Positions 23,823 through 36,206 of a stretch of DNA of 64,000 nt are shown one piece after another. Under the pieces are notes generated by a model. It was not told where the DNA came from, did no database searches, and saw nothing but the letters and a program-made list of their open reading frames with translations. The stretch is from Seriola aureovittata (taxonomy: Eukaryota > Chordata > Actinopteri > Carangiformes > Carangidae), in the NCBI RefSeq assembly GCF_021018895.1, contig NC_079364.1:2474401-2538400 (forward strand), written 5' to 3'. The translations under genes and the position numbers were made by a program. Every line of letters starts with the position of its first letter. The stretch's first letter is position 1.

Positions 23823-24688
23823 GGTGAGTGTTTATATTTGGATTTAGTGGCAGGCTAGTGTTTGGAAGCTCTGTGGAAACATGATCACAGTTTCCTCAAA
23901 TTCAATTTTATTTCATTCCTGGACTCCAACATTGTGCTCTGGCTTTGAACAGGAGCTTTCAGAAGGTGGCTGTGGAAAGAGGGCTCGTGTTGGCCGTTTT
24001 TTCTTCTTTTCTTTTTTTTAATCTCTTTTAAAACTGACAGTCTGTTAGCTTTGCCTGCTTCCTGCAGAACCACGTTTTTAAATTAAACTCATTCACAAAA
24101 CTCAACTACAGTTGGTATTAAACACATAACAACTGCATGCAATGTTTTATGTAGCTTTTATTTCAAGATTTTTCTTTTTTTTTTTTTTTGCATTTTGCCT
24201 TAATTTGCATGATCAGTGCAGAGAGCAACAGGAAATGAAGTTAGAGAAAAAGAGAGGGATATAAGTTGTGGATATTGCATTTACAGTATGTGGTACTGTA
24301 TATCCCCCAACTAATCTGCCACTGGAGCGCCTCTTTATTGCTGTTGTTGTCATTTCACCATTTAACATAATTATAGTTTCTATTCCAAACATGGTGTGAT
24401 TAAAAAACTAACATAAAAGTGCATTAACACGGTCCATGAAACTGAGCATCGATTTGATATTAAATATTTGAAAAAAGTCATTCCAATCTTTATAATAACA
24501 ATAATAATAATAATGATGATAATAATTATTATTATTATTTGCTATTGATTTTATGTCTTTACTAGACAACAACAGACTGATAACTTGAAAAGAACATCCC
24601 TGGCTGGACGCAAATATCCCCTGGAGTCCACCTGGCTCCACTGATCCTCATTTTAATTAATTCCCTACTATGACGAGCACCCCCCCGA

Positions 24689-24757
<69 letters not shown>

Positions 24758-24840
24758 AACACCTTCAAATGTGACGGCTCTAAAAACAACTTGGCTTCTC
24801 CAACATGTTGTCCAACCTTGTTCTGAAATGCCATTTTCTG
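22729..24840. other. Intergenic, low-complexity and unique AT-rich sequence
   Basis: It contains T runs (22932-22947, 24177-24189), (GTGA)n at 23716-23743, (GA)n at 23799-23822, an AAT/ATT tract (24492-24540) and (AC)31 at 24691-24752. No gene recognised. Confidence 0.6.
24691..24752 (+). repeat. (AC)31 microsatellite
   Basis: Pure dinucleotide run. Confidence 0.97.
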
Positions 24841-25498
24841 GCCTTAATATATATTCATGGGCAATTTGTCGTTAGGTGTTGGATTTTGCGTCCAGCCTCC
24901 TCCCCCATGTCGAGTGAGAAAATGACTTTCTAGGAGTGCACATTGCACTGATTCGTTCAGTCAACAGTAAAGTGGACTCACACGAAGACATGCAGTGTAT
25001 GTATGTACGCAGCGCCTCAGGGAGGCTAGCAACAGCGTGTTTGTCACACACAGACATCGCCATCCATGGACGGCTCATTATGATAATTCATTGGTCCTGA
25101 AATGAGAACACCCTGCTTAGATCTTGAGGCTTTTCCTGATTATCTGCAAAATACTATCAAGATAACGTGGAAGTTGTGATTTGTTCTCCTGAAATCCACT
25201 TTATAAATCTTGTTCTTGCAGTTTAATGTTGAGTTGGATTTCAGACTGGAAAGGTCAGTTGATTTGAGTGTAAGAGGAGGCCGACGAGACACGGAAACTC
25301 AAAGAAACGATGCCGTCACATGACATTTGCTTTCATGATTCTATACAGGATGTGAAACAGGAAAAGAGAGAATCATGGACACTTTATTAAAATTAAAAGA
25401 AGCAGCCAGCTGACTACACTTTGACATTTAGGGGTGAATTAAATTTCATGTTTTATTTCTAATGTTGAAACTCACCGAGGAGAACTGTGATCAGCCAC

Positions 25499-25550
25499 GC
25501 ACACACACACACACACGCACACACACGCACACGCACACACACACACGCAT
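25499..25550 (+). repeat. (CA)n with CG interruptions
   Basis: CA repeat interrupted by several CG dinucleotides. Confidence 0.9.
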
Positions 25551-27709
25551 ATTTGCATACACACATTAACAAAGGGACAAATCGATCATCCAGCAGCCAA
25601 ATGCTCACAAACAATCAAACGTCCTTAACTCAGCAGTTAAGCAGGAGCCTCCCTAATAGAGCGGTCGGCTATTTAAATGACTGTAATTTGGAACAAGTGG
25701 ATGGGAGCAGCCAACTAATGGTATCTATTTAATTTTCTCTAAGCCTGGGCGCTTGGATGTAGGTCACAGGGTGATTCATCGCAGAATCATCTTTGCAAAA
25801 ACAAAAAGAAAAAAAAAAAAATGACAACATGGAGATGTTAAGTGTGTGGGAGCTGCATAAGCCAGCGCGACGCCTCCTTCCATCTCTGTCTCCCTCTCGG
25901 TATCTCCCTCTGTCTCTCTTGGTCATTTTCATTCTGTTTGCAGCTCAACGCCCTCACCATTTGTCCACACGACTCTGCGCAGTCATCCTATCTGCCTTGA
26001 CAAGGAGGGTCTTGCCAGACGCTCATTTAGAAATGGGTAAGGGCTGCATCAGTGACTCAATTGAGATGCATCTGAGGATGTTAGTCTTGCTCTGGGCCGC
26101 TGCAGTTGTCGGTGACGTGGCCACGGCTTCGATCAGAATGGAGACTGTTTTCTATTCGTTCAGACGTGCTCATTAACGTCAACGCGACGTGACAGCGAGG
26201 ACAATTTGCAGTACTATTTTCTACACACTTTGTTCCCTGTTGTGCTGCACCGTCAAACAAGTATTTATATTCAAAGTAGTTGTGACAGCTGAACTTTTCC
26301 CAAACAGGAACATTTGTTGGGTGTTTTACGCACATAGGTGGTGTATTTGTGGCACAGGCTTTGACAAATGCTGATGTCCGGAAAGCTTTAGGCGAATGTC
26401 TTAAAAAATGAGGCGATTTTCAACTGTGAAACTGTAAAACCTCTTTATGTCTGTTGTTACATAATGCAGCACGTACGCACCCAGCCACAGTCCTAGTCAA
26501 CTGGACCGATTTACTCCAAGGGCAGTTTTATCAGGTTGATTGCCAAGCACTGATGTAACTAGGAGCTGACCTCACTAACTTTCAGCGGCAGGGAGGGAAA
26601 GCCTATACACATGAAGCCATTGAGCTGGATGGGAGCTGACATAATTGTATGAACCTGTCAACGTCCACTTTCAGGATTCAGTCAGTTCTCGCCACAAAAG
26701 ACGTGATATCGATTTGACTTCCGCAGCATCTGTTCCACTCATAGGACCGTATGAAGAATCATTTATCGAGTAAAACGTTGACCACGATCTGTTTTCTCTC
26801 AAATATTAAGAGATTTTTAACTACATACCACTGAAAGTAAATACATACTGTATAATCTACTTTTTTCCATTTGGTCTGACCTCGGTTGGTCAAAGATGCT
26901 CTGTAACAAAAGATGACGCATTATAAGCAGCGGCGTAGACATGGCGTACACTTCCTGTTTCCTAAGTTGTGATTGCTTGTTCGTGTTAAAATATAACAAA
27001 AATACAACACTAGATACAGTATGAATTTTACGCTGCTCGGTTTTTATCTGCTAGCTTAATATTTAATCAACCCAGTACAAGATCATATCAGTTTAATATT
27101 CACTGCTTTCCCTCCAAAAACTGTTAAATAATAATAACAGTAATAGTTAAATTACGCAAGAAATACAAGCTTTGTGTCAGTTTTAATTGCAAGTCTCCTT
27201 TCTCAACTGTCTCTGGGTTAGTGATAAGTAATAATTTACTATCACTGCTGCTGTGATTATTGTGATTTTTATTCACGTTCTTCAACCATCTACGGTACGT
27301 TATTGTTTTATTTTTAGTTTAGGGACATTAGTTAAGATGTAAGTAAGATATGATGATGATGATGGAGGCAATGGGAAACCATCGTAGGTATCGTTGATGA
27401 TTTGTTGTGGTTTTATTTAACTGTCTAGTTGAAATCAAGGATAATGCAGGAGGTAGAAACATTACGGTTTAATTCCACTTAATCGAGGTGTTAAATCATG
27501 GCTAAAAGAGAAACAACATTGTTCCCATACTTAATTTTTATACCCGTTATATTTGCACCTGTGCTGTATTTTTTTTAAATGTTTTTTACTTTCTTAAAAA
27601 GCCTTCTGAGGACAGGTGTTGTAGCTATAAACGCTAAATACAGTGCATCTGGTGCTCGTGTATAATTGTATGTTGTAATTGGTTGTAGTTTGTTATTCCA
27701 GGGCTATTG

Positions 27710-27788
27710 CAGCGTTTCTCCCAGGATTGTATTTTAACAGCTTCTGCGTTGGCGGGGGGGGGGCAATATGTGTATCAGGGAAACACTG
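27710..27788. mobile_element. Very short hAT-like MITE
   Basis: CAGCGTTTCTCCCAGGA at the left and TCAGGGAAACACTG at the right are imperfect inverted copies (CAGYGTTTCYC). It is 79 bp with an internal G run and no coding. The target duplication is unclear: only TATTG is shared near the flanks. Confidence 0.4.
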
Positions 27789-28401
27789 TATTGTTGTATC
27801 CATGTCAAAAAAAAAAAAACAGCAGTGTTTCCAGCGCCAAAGCAAGAACAGGGGCCCAGACACTGATGTATGCCACATCATTTCACCACCAGACTTCATG
27901 TTTGAGCGGTCCAGAGGAAGCCTGGTGGCAAAACATATCATGATATTCATTGTTTTCTTATGCTGCTTTAAAAATGCAGTAAGATACTTGTACTAAGGTG
28001 CAATGGGAAACCTTGTGTAACTAACAGTCAGCCTCTCCGCCGTCAGCAGGCAGCGTGGGATCAACAGAAAACATGGGATCTGGATCCATTCAGAATCTCT
28101 TTTGTCTGATACTGACTGTTTTTTATTGTCTTGCCTCTGTTAAATGAAGCAGAAATTATAAAAAAAAAAAACAAATTCTTGGCGACATGCTGTTCTCCAG
28201 GGAAAAAAGCTTCAAACATCTTTTTAAAAGACTAATTTCTGGAAACCTTTGTCATATTTTACTTACTGAAAATGTAAAAGTGAAAATAAAAGTGTAACAG
28301 TGTGTAAAAACATGACTTAACCTTGGAAGCAAAGGGAAACAAAGGGATTTACCACTAAAAAACATTAAAAAAAATGCAAAATCTCATTATTTTCCTTATC
28401 T

Positions 28402-28438
<37 letters not shown>
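28402..28438 (+). repeat. (ATCA)9 microsatellite
   Basis: A tetranucleotide repeat with no interruptions. Confidence 0.95.
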
Positions 28439-28439
<1 letters not shown>

Positions 28440-29034
28440 TTGGCTCCAAGGATGAGAATACTGTTGAAGTTCCTCCCAAGAGAGACTGTGATTTGCAATA
28501 TGCTACTGAGCTTATCCATCAAAACCTCAGATGCACTGATGTTAACTTAACTCACTGTTAATAAACAATAACATTTGATGATGAAAGTATTGATCCCCAG
28601 TTCAGATTTGATGTTGGTGCAGAAAATTGTTTCATGTTTTTTTTTTTTTTTTGTTTGTTTTTTTTCTCATGTTTTTGAAAGCAGGATTTTACCACAGTTT
28701 AAAATATCCTGCCACTCCTCAAGATGAATCTACAGTAGAATGAGTGGCGACAGGTATTAAACACAATGCAGCACGATGATATATGAATTAAATGCGCTGT
28801 GAAATTGAACAAGTTTCTACAGAAATTACTGAAGTCGTTTATGAAGACAGATATAAAGGACCACGGGTGGCTTTGCATATTTTAATCACGTTACATCACA
28901 TGATTATAATCTACATAGTTTAAATTTAAATTTAATGGTTCATTAATTTTTATTTTATTGGAAAAATATTGTCCCAAGTCAAGTCCCGAATCACTGGTAT
29001 TCATTTGAATTATATATGTATATCATATCAACCT

Positions 29035-29264
29035 CGCCTCCCCCATTTCAAATCACAACTCAAAGCACATCTGTTTAAAACTGCCTTTTCCATCTGATTC
29101 CAATTGCTCTGTCACTTCTGTATTGTTTTTATTTTTTATATTTCCTTTTTATTGTTGCTTCTTCTTAATGTGTTTTTAATCTCAATTTGTGTAACTCTGT
29201 ACGGTGTCCTTGAGTGCAAAGAAAGGCGCCTTTAAATAAAATGTATTATTATTATTATTATTAT
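29035..29264 (+). mobile_element. LINE 3' end (L2/CR1/Rex1-like), 5' truncated
   Basis: 29047-29097 encodes FKSQLKAHLFKTAFSI then a stop, the typical C-terminus of reverse-transcriptase ORFs in these LINEs (FKxxLKTHLF). It is followed by a T-rich 3' UTR, AAAGGCGCCTTTAAATAAAA and an (ATT)n tail at 29244-29264. The copy is dead and consists of the 3' terminus only. Confidence 0.7.
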
Positions 29265-31400
29265 ATCCGTATTTATATATTCGGCGTTTAGACCATTACA
29301 TAGAAATTATAAAACGGATGAAATACAGTAATAAATTAGTTATATGTGCTTTTTTTTTTCTCACCAGTGGAACTTTTTCCATCATCAGGACGTTGACGAG
29401 GAGGTTGACATTTCGCCGTCCATGTCTGTCTCACTCTAGGTTAAAGACAAAAGCATTTCAGCAGTGGTTTAGTGTAATAAAATCTCCACTTTGTTGTGCA
29501 ACATAGTCAGTTTTATGACGGTCTGTGGGTTTTGAGATGCTGTCAGTGAATGCTGATTGGTGATTGATGAAACTTCTCATTGCTGGACATCTGCCCGCTG
29601 TCATTGCGGCGTCCCCTCCTCCCCTCTTCCCTGTCTATTTTTGCAGGCTTGGAACATCATGTCACACACAGTGTTACAGCTACATTACAGCATGATTGAC
29701 CATTTTTTATCCTGCTGTGATCAAATTAATCTGGATGGGTCTGAAACAATGAATGATGATATAACAATCTGGGTGCTGGCCACTGTGTCGTTCCAAAAAT
29801 CAATTGGTGTTTGGCCAGAACAAACGCCTGCACGGAGAAGCCAGCGTGGTCTGATGACACTTCTGAGCTAATCAGCTACTGGGACAGCTCAGCAGAGGAA
29901 ATCGTTTTAACTATTTTATAAATAATATGTTTTTTTTATTTTAATTACACTTCAATTTACTTTTATTTTTATTATACTGTAAGTGTGTTTGAGTTGGCCC
30001 TCAGTAACCAGAGCATTAAAAAAATAATTTAAATCTGAATGACATATTATTGCGTTTTTAAGAGTTGTCTCACATGGAGGATAAAGGAAGCAGCATCACA
30101 TTAATTTGAAGTCCTCTTTTCTTCTTCTTATTAACTCTCTTTTTATCTGTGTTTTGTTATATATTATTGATGGAAGTATTGTCCCCAAATCACTCTTCGG
30201 TTATGTATTAGTATTAATGAGAATCACGCTGTGTATATTTCTGTATCGTGTCGGTCTTCAGTCACTGAAACTGAATGTCAGCTGAACATAAAACTCTTAA
30301 TGCCTTCAGGAATTACAAATGAATCTGTTCAGGACAGTAATTATAATGATGAATTTTGAGTTTCACTTTATTGATCTCTTGGCAACCTTCTTAGAAACAT
30401 TAATATTCAGACCAAAAGCATTCAGACCATTGTAAAGAAATGATAAAAATGGATGACTGAGATACAGTCGATTAAGCCTGAGTCACTTTTTCCACTATGT
30501 CTTTTGGCCGCACCCTGTTGACTGTTGCAACGCCAAAGCCTGCATTGTGCTTGCATGGCGGTTGCAGAATGTCCTCGTTTTCATTTCGGCGTCCATGTTA
30601 GCTGGTTAGAGCATCCACACAATCTGAGGTTCATCTCTCGGCCTTCATTGTTTTTATTGTGAAGACAGCGGCCTGCCCGAGTTGGCAGCAGTGGCAAGGA
30701 GAGGAAGGGCAGCTGCCACTCTTATTAACATGCACAGCTGCTTGCAGCTGCTGTTGGTGTTTATGATGATTCAACTTCATCAACTTGCTGCTGTGGTTTG
30801 CCGTGAGCGAAATGACACATGAGCTTATTTTACTGGTATCTGAGTCACCTGAGTTAGACACTTCTTCACCAGCACATCAGTGAGGAGAAGCAGCACCGGA
30901 GCAAAGTCAGATTAAAGAACATTAATGATACTAGTTAGCTAAACTTACTTCATGTTATTTGGTAATTAGTCCTTCTATTTTGAGCCGAAACCCTGTGGTG
31001 TACAGGCTGGTGGGATCAGAGGTAGCCCGCGTTGGCGATGAGTAAAACAACGGAACATCAAAGGTTGTGGTGCCGTGTGAAAATACCTCAAGGGTGAGCT
31101 GAGTAGTAGGAAAATCAGAGAATCCAGAAAGAACAACTGTCTGAAAACAGTGTCTATCAGAAAAACATCTGGAGCCAGTTACACAAAGACAGATTTTGAC
31201 TGTGTCTTAGATATAACAAACAGTCAGACAGTCACTTCTCTTGCTCAAATTATGAGCCATGTTTTCCTGTGCGGTGCTGGTCAGCGCAGGTGTCATTGAT
31301 AGTTACTATGGTAACATTGGTCTTAGACCTGAGTTAGCCCAGGGATAAGGTGTCTAATTTTTTTGTCTTAACATTAGTCAGTACTGGTCTGTAGTGTTGG
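29265..31400. other. Intergenic, unique AT-rich sequence
   Basis: No gene found. 29640-29790 is a unique block with clustered homeodomain-like sites. The text at 31160-31375 (CAGTTACACAAAGACAG, TTGGTCTTAGACCTGAGTTA) resembles a degenerate fish repeat, but I cannot name it. Confidence 0.45.
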
Positions 31401-31500
31401 TCCACAAAAGTAAAGGCTAAGGTATTAATGCATTATCCATTTCAATGGACTGCACCTATGTAGTGCCTGTCAAGTCTTAGATACTACAATATTTGCATAT

Positions 31501-31580
31501 GGACTGGAGGAACCGGGGATTGAACCACCGACCTTCAGACTAGTGGATGACCTGCTCTGCCTCCTGAGCAACAGCTGTCC
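31501..31580 (-). mobile_element. tRNA-headed SINE
   Basis: On the minus strand an A box TTGCTCAGGAG (31561-31571) is followed 34 bases later by a B box GGTTCAATCCC (31516-31526) in tRNA-like spacing. The 5' arm does not pair as an acceptor stem, so it is a SINE head rather than a tRNA gene. The diverged body may extend left to about 31430. Confidence 0.6.
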
Positions 31581-31714
31581 GACCTAATTTTAAACTCCTT
31601 CTGGTTCTCAAAACTTGAAGAATTCAAATTTATTCATTCAGCAATGTTTTATATTTTCTAAAAATAATGCTGTTTGACACCTACAGCAGGCTTTACACAG
31701 CACCTGAATGCAGC

Positions 31715-31717
<3 letters not shown>

Positions 31718-31751
<34 letters not shown>
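31718..31751 (+). repeat. (TA)17 microsatellite
   Basis: Pure TA run. Confidence 0.95.
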
Positions 31752-31752
<1 letters not shown>

Positions 31753-31759
31753 TGTATAT

Positions 31760-34700
31760 ATGCAGCTAGATATAAAAGTGAATCTGAGTTCGAAATCTTT
31801 CACTCAGTCCTCACATTTTAACAAGTTATTGTCTGCAGAGGTAACGTCATGTTAGTTTTGGGCTATCTGCCTCCTCAGTTGATAAGCACCGACTTGTGCC
31901 GAGTTATACACATGTTTACAATTATGATTTTGGATCGTTTTATTTATGTGCAGTGACTCACAGTGTTCGAGGGGAAAATTTGAGCATTTTGTGCAGCACT
32001 TTACTAAAAGCACATTGGGCGTCCTGATTGTTCTGACAGTTTTAACTTATTTACAGGTCACAGAAAATAAAACGAATGAATGAATATGTGTTATTTAAGC
32101 ATGAGCACAGTTTTGTACAGTTGCTCTTCCCACAACACATTAATTCAGGCATTCTTTTCTTGTGTGTGTGTGTGTGTGTGGGGCTGTTTTGTACTTACAC
32201 ATACAGTGAAGGTTATTCTAGCGTTTTAGCATTTTTATTAATTATTTCATTATTTAATTAATTCATTCTTCAATTCACGTCCACTTTGATCTCCATTTTT
32301 ATCAATACATTTTTGTAACTTCCACCCCTCATATACCACCCACACTCCCAAAGATGATCTACATACATTAGGCTCTTAATCTACAATAACCCCAATGTAA
32401 TGATGTAGAAATTGTAAGATTTAGAATAAAGGGCAGGTTTTGGAAGATTTACATTTGGATCAGTGATTCTAGGGTGAAGATTAGACCAAGGATTAGTTTT
32501 AGGTTAATATTAAAGGGGAGCTTCACTGATTTTATACATTAAAGTCTGTTCATATCTGTTGGGGAGTATAGTAGGAGAATGTGTGGGAACATGCTGATTT
32601 GATCAGTGACAATGGTGATTCAGTTTAGTCAATTCACTTTGACTCAGAGACCTTGTGCATCATTTACAGAACATGTGCTTTGAAACCCCCACAGGTGCTG
32701 TTTGACTGATGTGTTCATGTGGTGTGGGAGTTTATAACATTCACAACCTTAAGGCATAAGATTTTTAAATGCAGAATCATCAGTCTGATGACATCTCTAG
32801 TGTTTCTGCACCGATTTCTATCTTTGTTTTAAAGCTGTCCATCTTGAATCTGGTGGTGCTCAAGGAGTGCGGTGCCGAAACCGAGGGGGGTGGGGTACAA
32901 TGCTGGAACTGCCAGATAAACTTGATGAATTAAAGCAGAGTCACTCAGTGCCTGTCAGGTGTTGGATGGAACTGCCTTGGAGTCGCATCACCCAGCGCTT
33001 GAAGTGCATGAGTCAGAAGGACCCAAACTGTGAACGCTGAATTTGAGCCACCGCCGAGCCATTCAGCCAGACAGCTGGAGGTGACTGTGTGACCGTGTTG
33101 TGGGGAATGGTCCATCCTCACTGCACGGCACTTGGGCGGACTCTGACAGATAAATGAGCGGACATGATTAACAGCTTGTCATGTCAATTCTGGGGCATGT
33201 GGAGCACCGCTGGCGCCTCCAGGACGATCTCGGGGACTCGTACGATGCTCGGATGTGACACGAGTTGGCTCCAGAGAATAATTTCACATGATCCGTTTGA
33301 ATATGAAAACCATACAGAAACCAATTGTTGTCATACTGAGCCACAGTGCAACTTCTGACCTTTTATGCAACTGCAAATCCAAACCTGAACTCCCCCTGTA
33401 TTTGCTAGTGCCCTTTTGGATCAATATATTTATCAAGATATTTATACTTCTTGCTTAGGACTTCATTAATCCAGATTTCATTGAACAATTAGCTATACGT
33501 CATTGCAGTTAATGGGCCGTGTGAATTTTAGACTTCGGCTCTCTGGCTCGTTATTCCATTTTTCTTAACTTGCGGTGTAAGTGTCAAAAAATTATTGGCT
33601 GCGTTTCTAAAAGTGAAACCAGATCAACTAAGACCACACTCAGGTGCTTAGACTGAGCACTGTCAAAATTCATGTTTATATAAGCCATTTAGAGCATTTT
33701 AGTAGCATTTGGAGCGGTCTTTGAGCGTGAGGAAAAGGTGCAGCAATGCATTCTCATTTACAGATGTGGCTTAATGACACCGGGCTGTTATCTGCCAGTT
33801 TTCACAGTCAAACTGCATCTTTTTTCCAACTAGAACACATTAAAATATGTGTATGATACTGAAAGTGGTTGGTTACTTTTTCCATTGTTGCCATAAGTTT
33901 AGGATTAACCCACGTTTTAAATGTTGAGTCAAAGTGCTCAGGTATGACTGATCTTCTGTGAGTTGTTTAAACCTCAACTGAGCGTATTGATCAGTTTTCT
34001 TTTACATCCGCCCTGCATCATACAGCCATACAGTTTGTCCCCACTCATCTTTGGGACTTTCTACCGAGGGGGGGGGCCGGTCTGTGGTGGTTGTTATTTT
34101 AAGAGCTTTTCGTTTTCCATGTCATGCACATAGAGGTCCTAGAGCCAAAGAGAGGGAAAAAAACAAAACAAAACAAACGCTACACATGGAGGCAACCACC
34201 CGCAGGTGTTCCACAGATCATCCCACTGTCACTATACACGAGTTTGCCCTCTCTGGTTTTTTCTGTTTGTTCAAAAAAAAAAAAAGCAAACGAATGCTTT
34301 TATTGTTGTAGTTGGGGGAAGAAATAACAGGGACTTAGTCACGCTGCAGAAAAAGTACCTAAGGGGAATCCACTTCAATCCAACAGGCAGCTCAGCTTCA
34401 GTGTATTAAGAGATGAGGAGGATGAGCAAGTTTGATGGGCTTTCACAGTAAATTCCCTTAGTTCTCTTCCTTCAAAAATATCCTCCAACCTGTTTTCGGG
34501 AAAAACATTTTTACTGCATGAATTTTGAAGATCCAGCTCTTTGGTAAAGCTTTACAGCTTTGTGGCAGAAATCTGGCAGATTTAATATGTTGTGATGTCC
34601 TACATTAACAGGTCAGGGGATACGCTGATGATTCCTTCATCTTCAAATGTGGAAACATGATGCACAACAACTGATCCCCAACAACCTTTACTGCATAAAC

Positions 34701-34870
34701 TGCAACCTCAGCTGACTTACTTTATATTTCTATTCACTAATTAAAATAGTTTTGTTAGATTATTTTAATAAGGAATTAGACATTTTTAACTCAGAACGGT
34801 GCTGAAATGTTTTGAGCATTTAAAACAAGAAGCTTATTTTTACTGCAACTCTTTTTCACGGAGCTTCCAA
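31760..34870. other. Intergenic; unique sequence
   Basis: No gene recognised. 32990-33350 is an unbroken unique, GC-balanced block with TGACAG (33144-33149) beside GATAA; it is a candidate regulatory block. The remainder includes a (GT)n at 32162-32180 and short homopolymers. Confidence 0.45.
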
Positions 34871-34877
34871 AAAGAAA

Positions 34878-35246
34878 ATTACAGTCAATTCAGAACGCTG
34901 CAGCCAGGATTTTGACTAATACAAAAACCAGAGATCACATCACCCCACTGCTTGCATCACTGCACTGTCTACCTGTGTCTGTTTTCAAAACTGATTTTGA
35001 AGTACTTTTACTTTCCTATAAAGCCTTACATAACCTTGCACCTTCTTATATCAGCGGCTGCCTTTCATTTTATGTTCCAACAAGAACTCTCAGATCTTCC
35101 ACTGCCTCTCTTTCAGAGGGAACTAGAAATCTGGTGAGGCTGCTTCCTGTTTTTATTGCCCTAAACTGTGGTACACCCTCCCTTTTTATCTTACAGCAGG
35201 AAACTCCCTTGGTACTTTTTAAAAAGAAGTTAAAGAGTCTTTTTAA
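34878..35246 (+). pseudogene. LINE reverse-transcriptase C-terminal remnant (L2/CR1/Rex1-like), 5' part of a split copy
   Basis: The frame reads LQSIQNAAARILTNTKTRDH, then ITPLLASLHCLPV, LLLSYKALHNLAPSYIS, TRTLRSS and LFKKKLKSLFN. These are the hallmark blocks of the region after the reverse-transcriptase domain in L2/CR1-type LINEs (HITPxLxxLHWLPV, YKALxGLAPxYLS, RSLRSS). It is 5' truncated. It is interrupted at 35247 by a hAT-like element and resumes at 37019. Confidence 0.8.
35239..35246 (+). repeat. Target-site duplication, left (CTTTTTAA)
   Basis: An exact 8-bp match to 37011-37018; 8 bp is the length made by hAT transposases. Confidence 0.88.
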
Positions 35247-36124
35247 TAGGGATCGACCGATTATCGGCCGGGCCGATTATCGCCGCCGATATTCAGCATT
35301 TTGACGCATATCGGCATCGGCCTTTTTTAAAATTCGACAGCCGATAAGAGATCAATTTAAAACTGGGTTATTTTGGCTCTGATGCAGCCGCGCCTCTCTG
35401 TCTGCTGTCACTACTCTGTCGCCAGCATTGTCCCACCCACAGCACCATCTGATTGGTTACAAGCAGAGCCACGGTAACAGCCAATCAGCAGTGTAAGCTG
35501 TGCATGAACAGTCCTTACACACACGGTGGAGAAGGTCCGGAGAGCAAATACCTGTTTTGAAGGTAAGTTAAGGCAGCAGAGTTTCCCGAAATTGTAATAA
35601 AAATCCCAGTCCTCTACAACTCACAACTACTAGTAACATGACTGTGAGCCCAGACGTGCCTGTTAATCACTTGAAACAAGGTTGCTGATAATATCGATAT
35701 GTCCGGTTTTATTGCAGGGAAGCCCGTCGAGGTGAAGGCTGGTTAGCTTTTAGCGTAACGTTAACCCATCGGTCCGCGGCTCTAGATGCTCAGCAGACTG
35801 TAGCAATGGGGAGACTGTCTGTTATGGTAGAGAATAGTGTGTGTTTGTGTGGAAGTCACATGAGAAACTCTACAACTCACGACTACTAACGTTACTGTGA
35901 GGCCCAATACGTTGGCGGCAGCTGTCTGTTCCTACGATAAACACTGATTATTAAAGTGAAGATGCTTTAGGCTATTTAGTGTTTTTAACGGTTTAATCAC
36001 TTGAAACAAGGTTACTGATAACATTGATACTGAAATAGTTATAAAAGTAAGAAGTGTGTGTGAGAAAGAGACACAGAGAGAGAGGGAGATTGCAGGGAAG
36101 CACGTTGAGGGGATGGCTAGTGAA

Positions 36125-36206
<82 letters not shown>

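Larger units (their letters stand above)
24841..29030. other. Intergenic; unique sequence with possible conserved blocks
   Basis: No splice-bounded coding exon found. The block at about 25570-25745 is unique and rich in homeodomain/MEF2-like AT motifs. A small hAT-like MITE lies at 27710-27788 and an ATCA tract at 28402-28438. The rest is AT-rich and unremarkable. Confidence 0.5.

Noticed and set aside
25793..26176. A 127-residue frame with hydrophobic C-terminal part
   Set aside because: It starts in an A-rich run and has no signal-peptide context, homologous motif or splice support.
31501..31580. A functional tRNA gene
   Set aside because: The A and B boxes are good, but the acceptor arms do not pair and the sequence continues as a degenerate repeat.
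34912..35304. A 130-residue frame as a host gene
   Set aside because: The residues are the tail of a LINE reverse transcriptase, and the frame runs into the hAT element at 35247.
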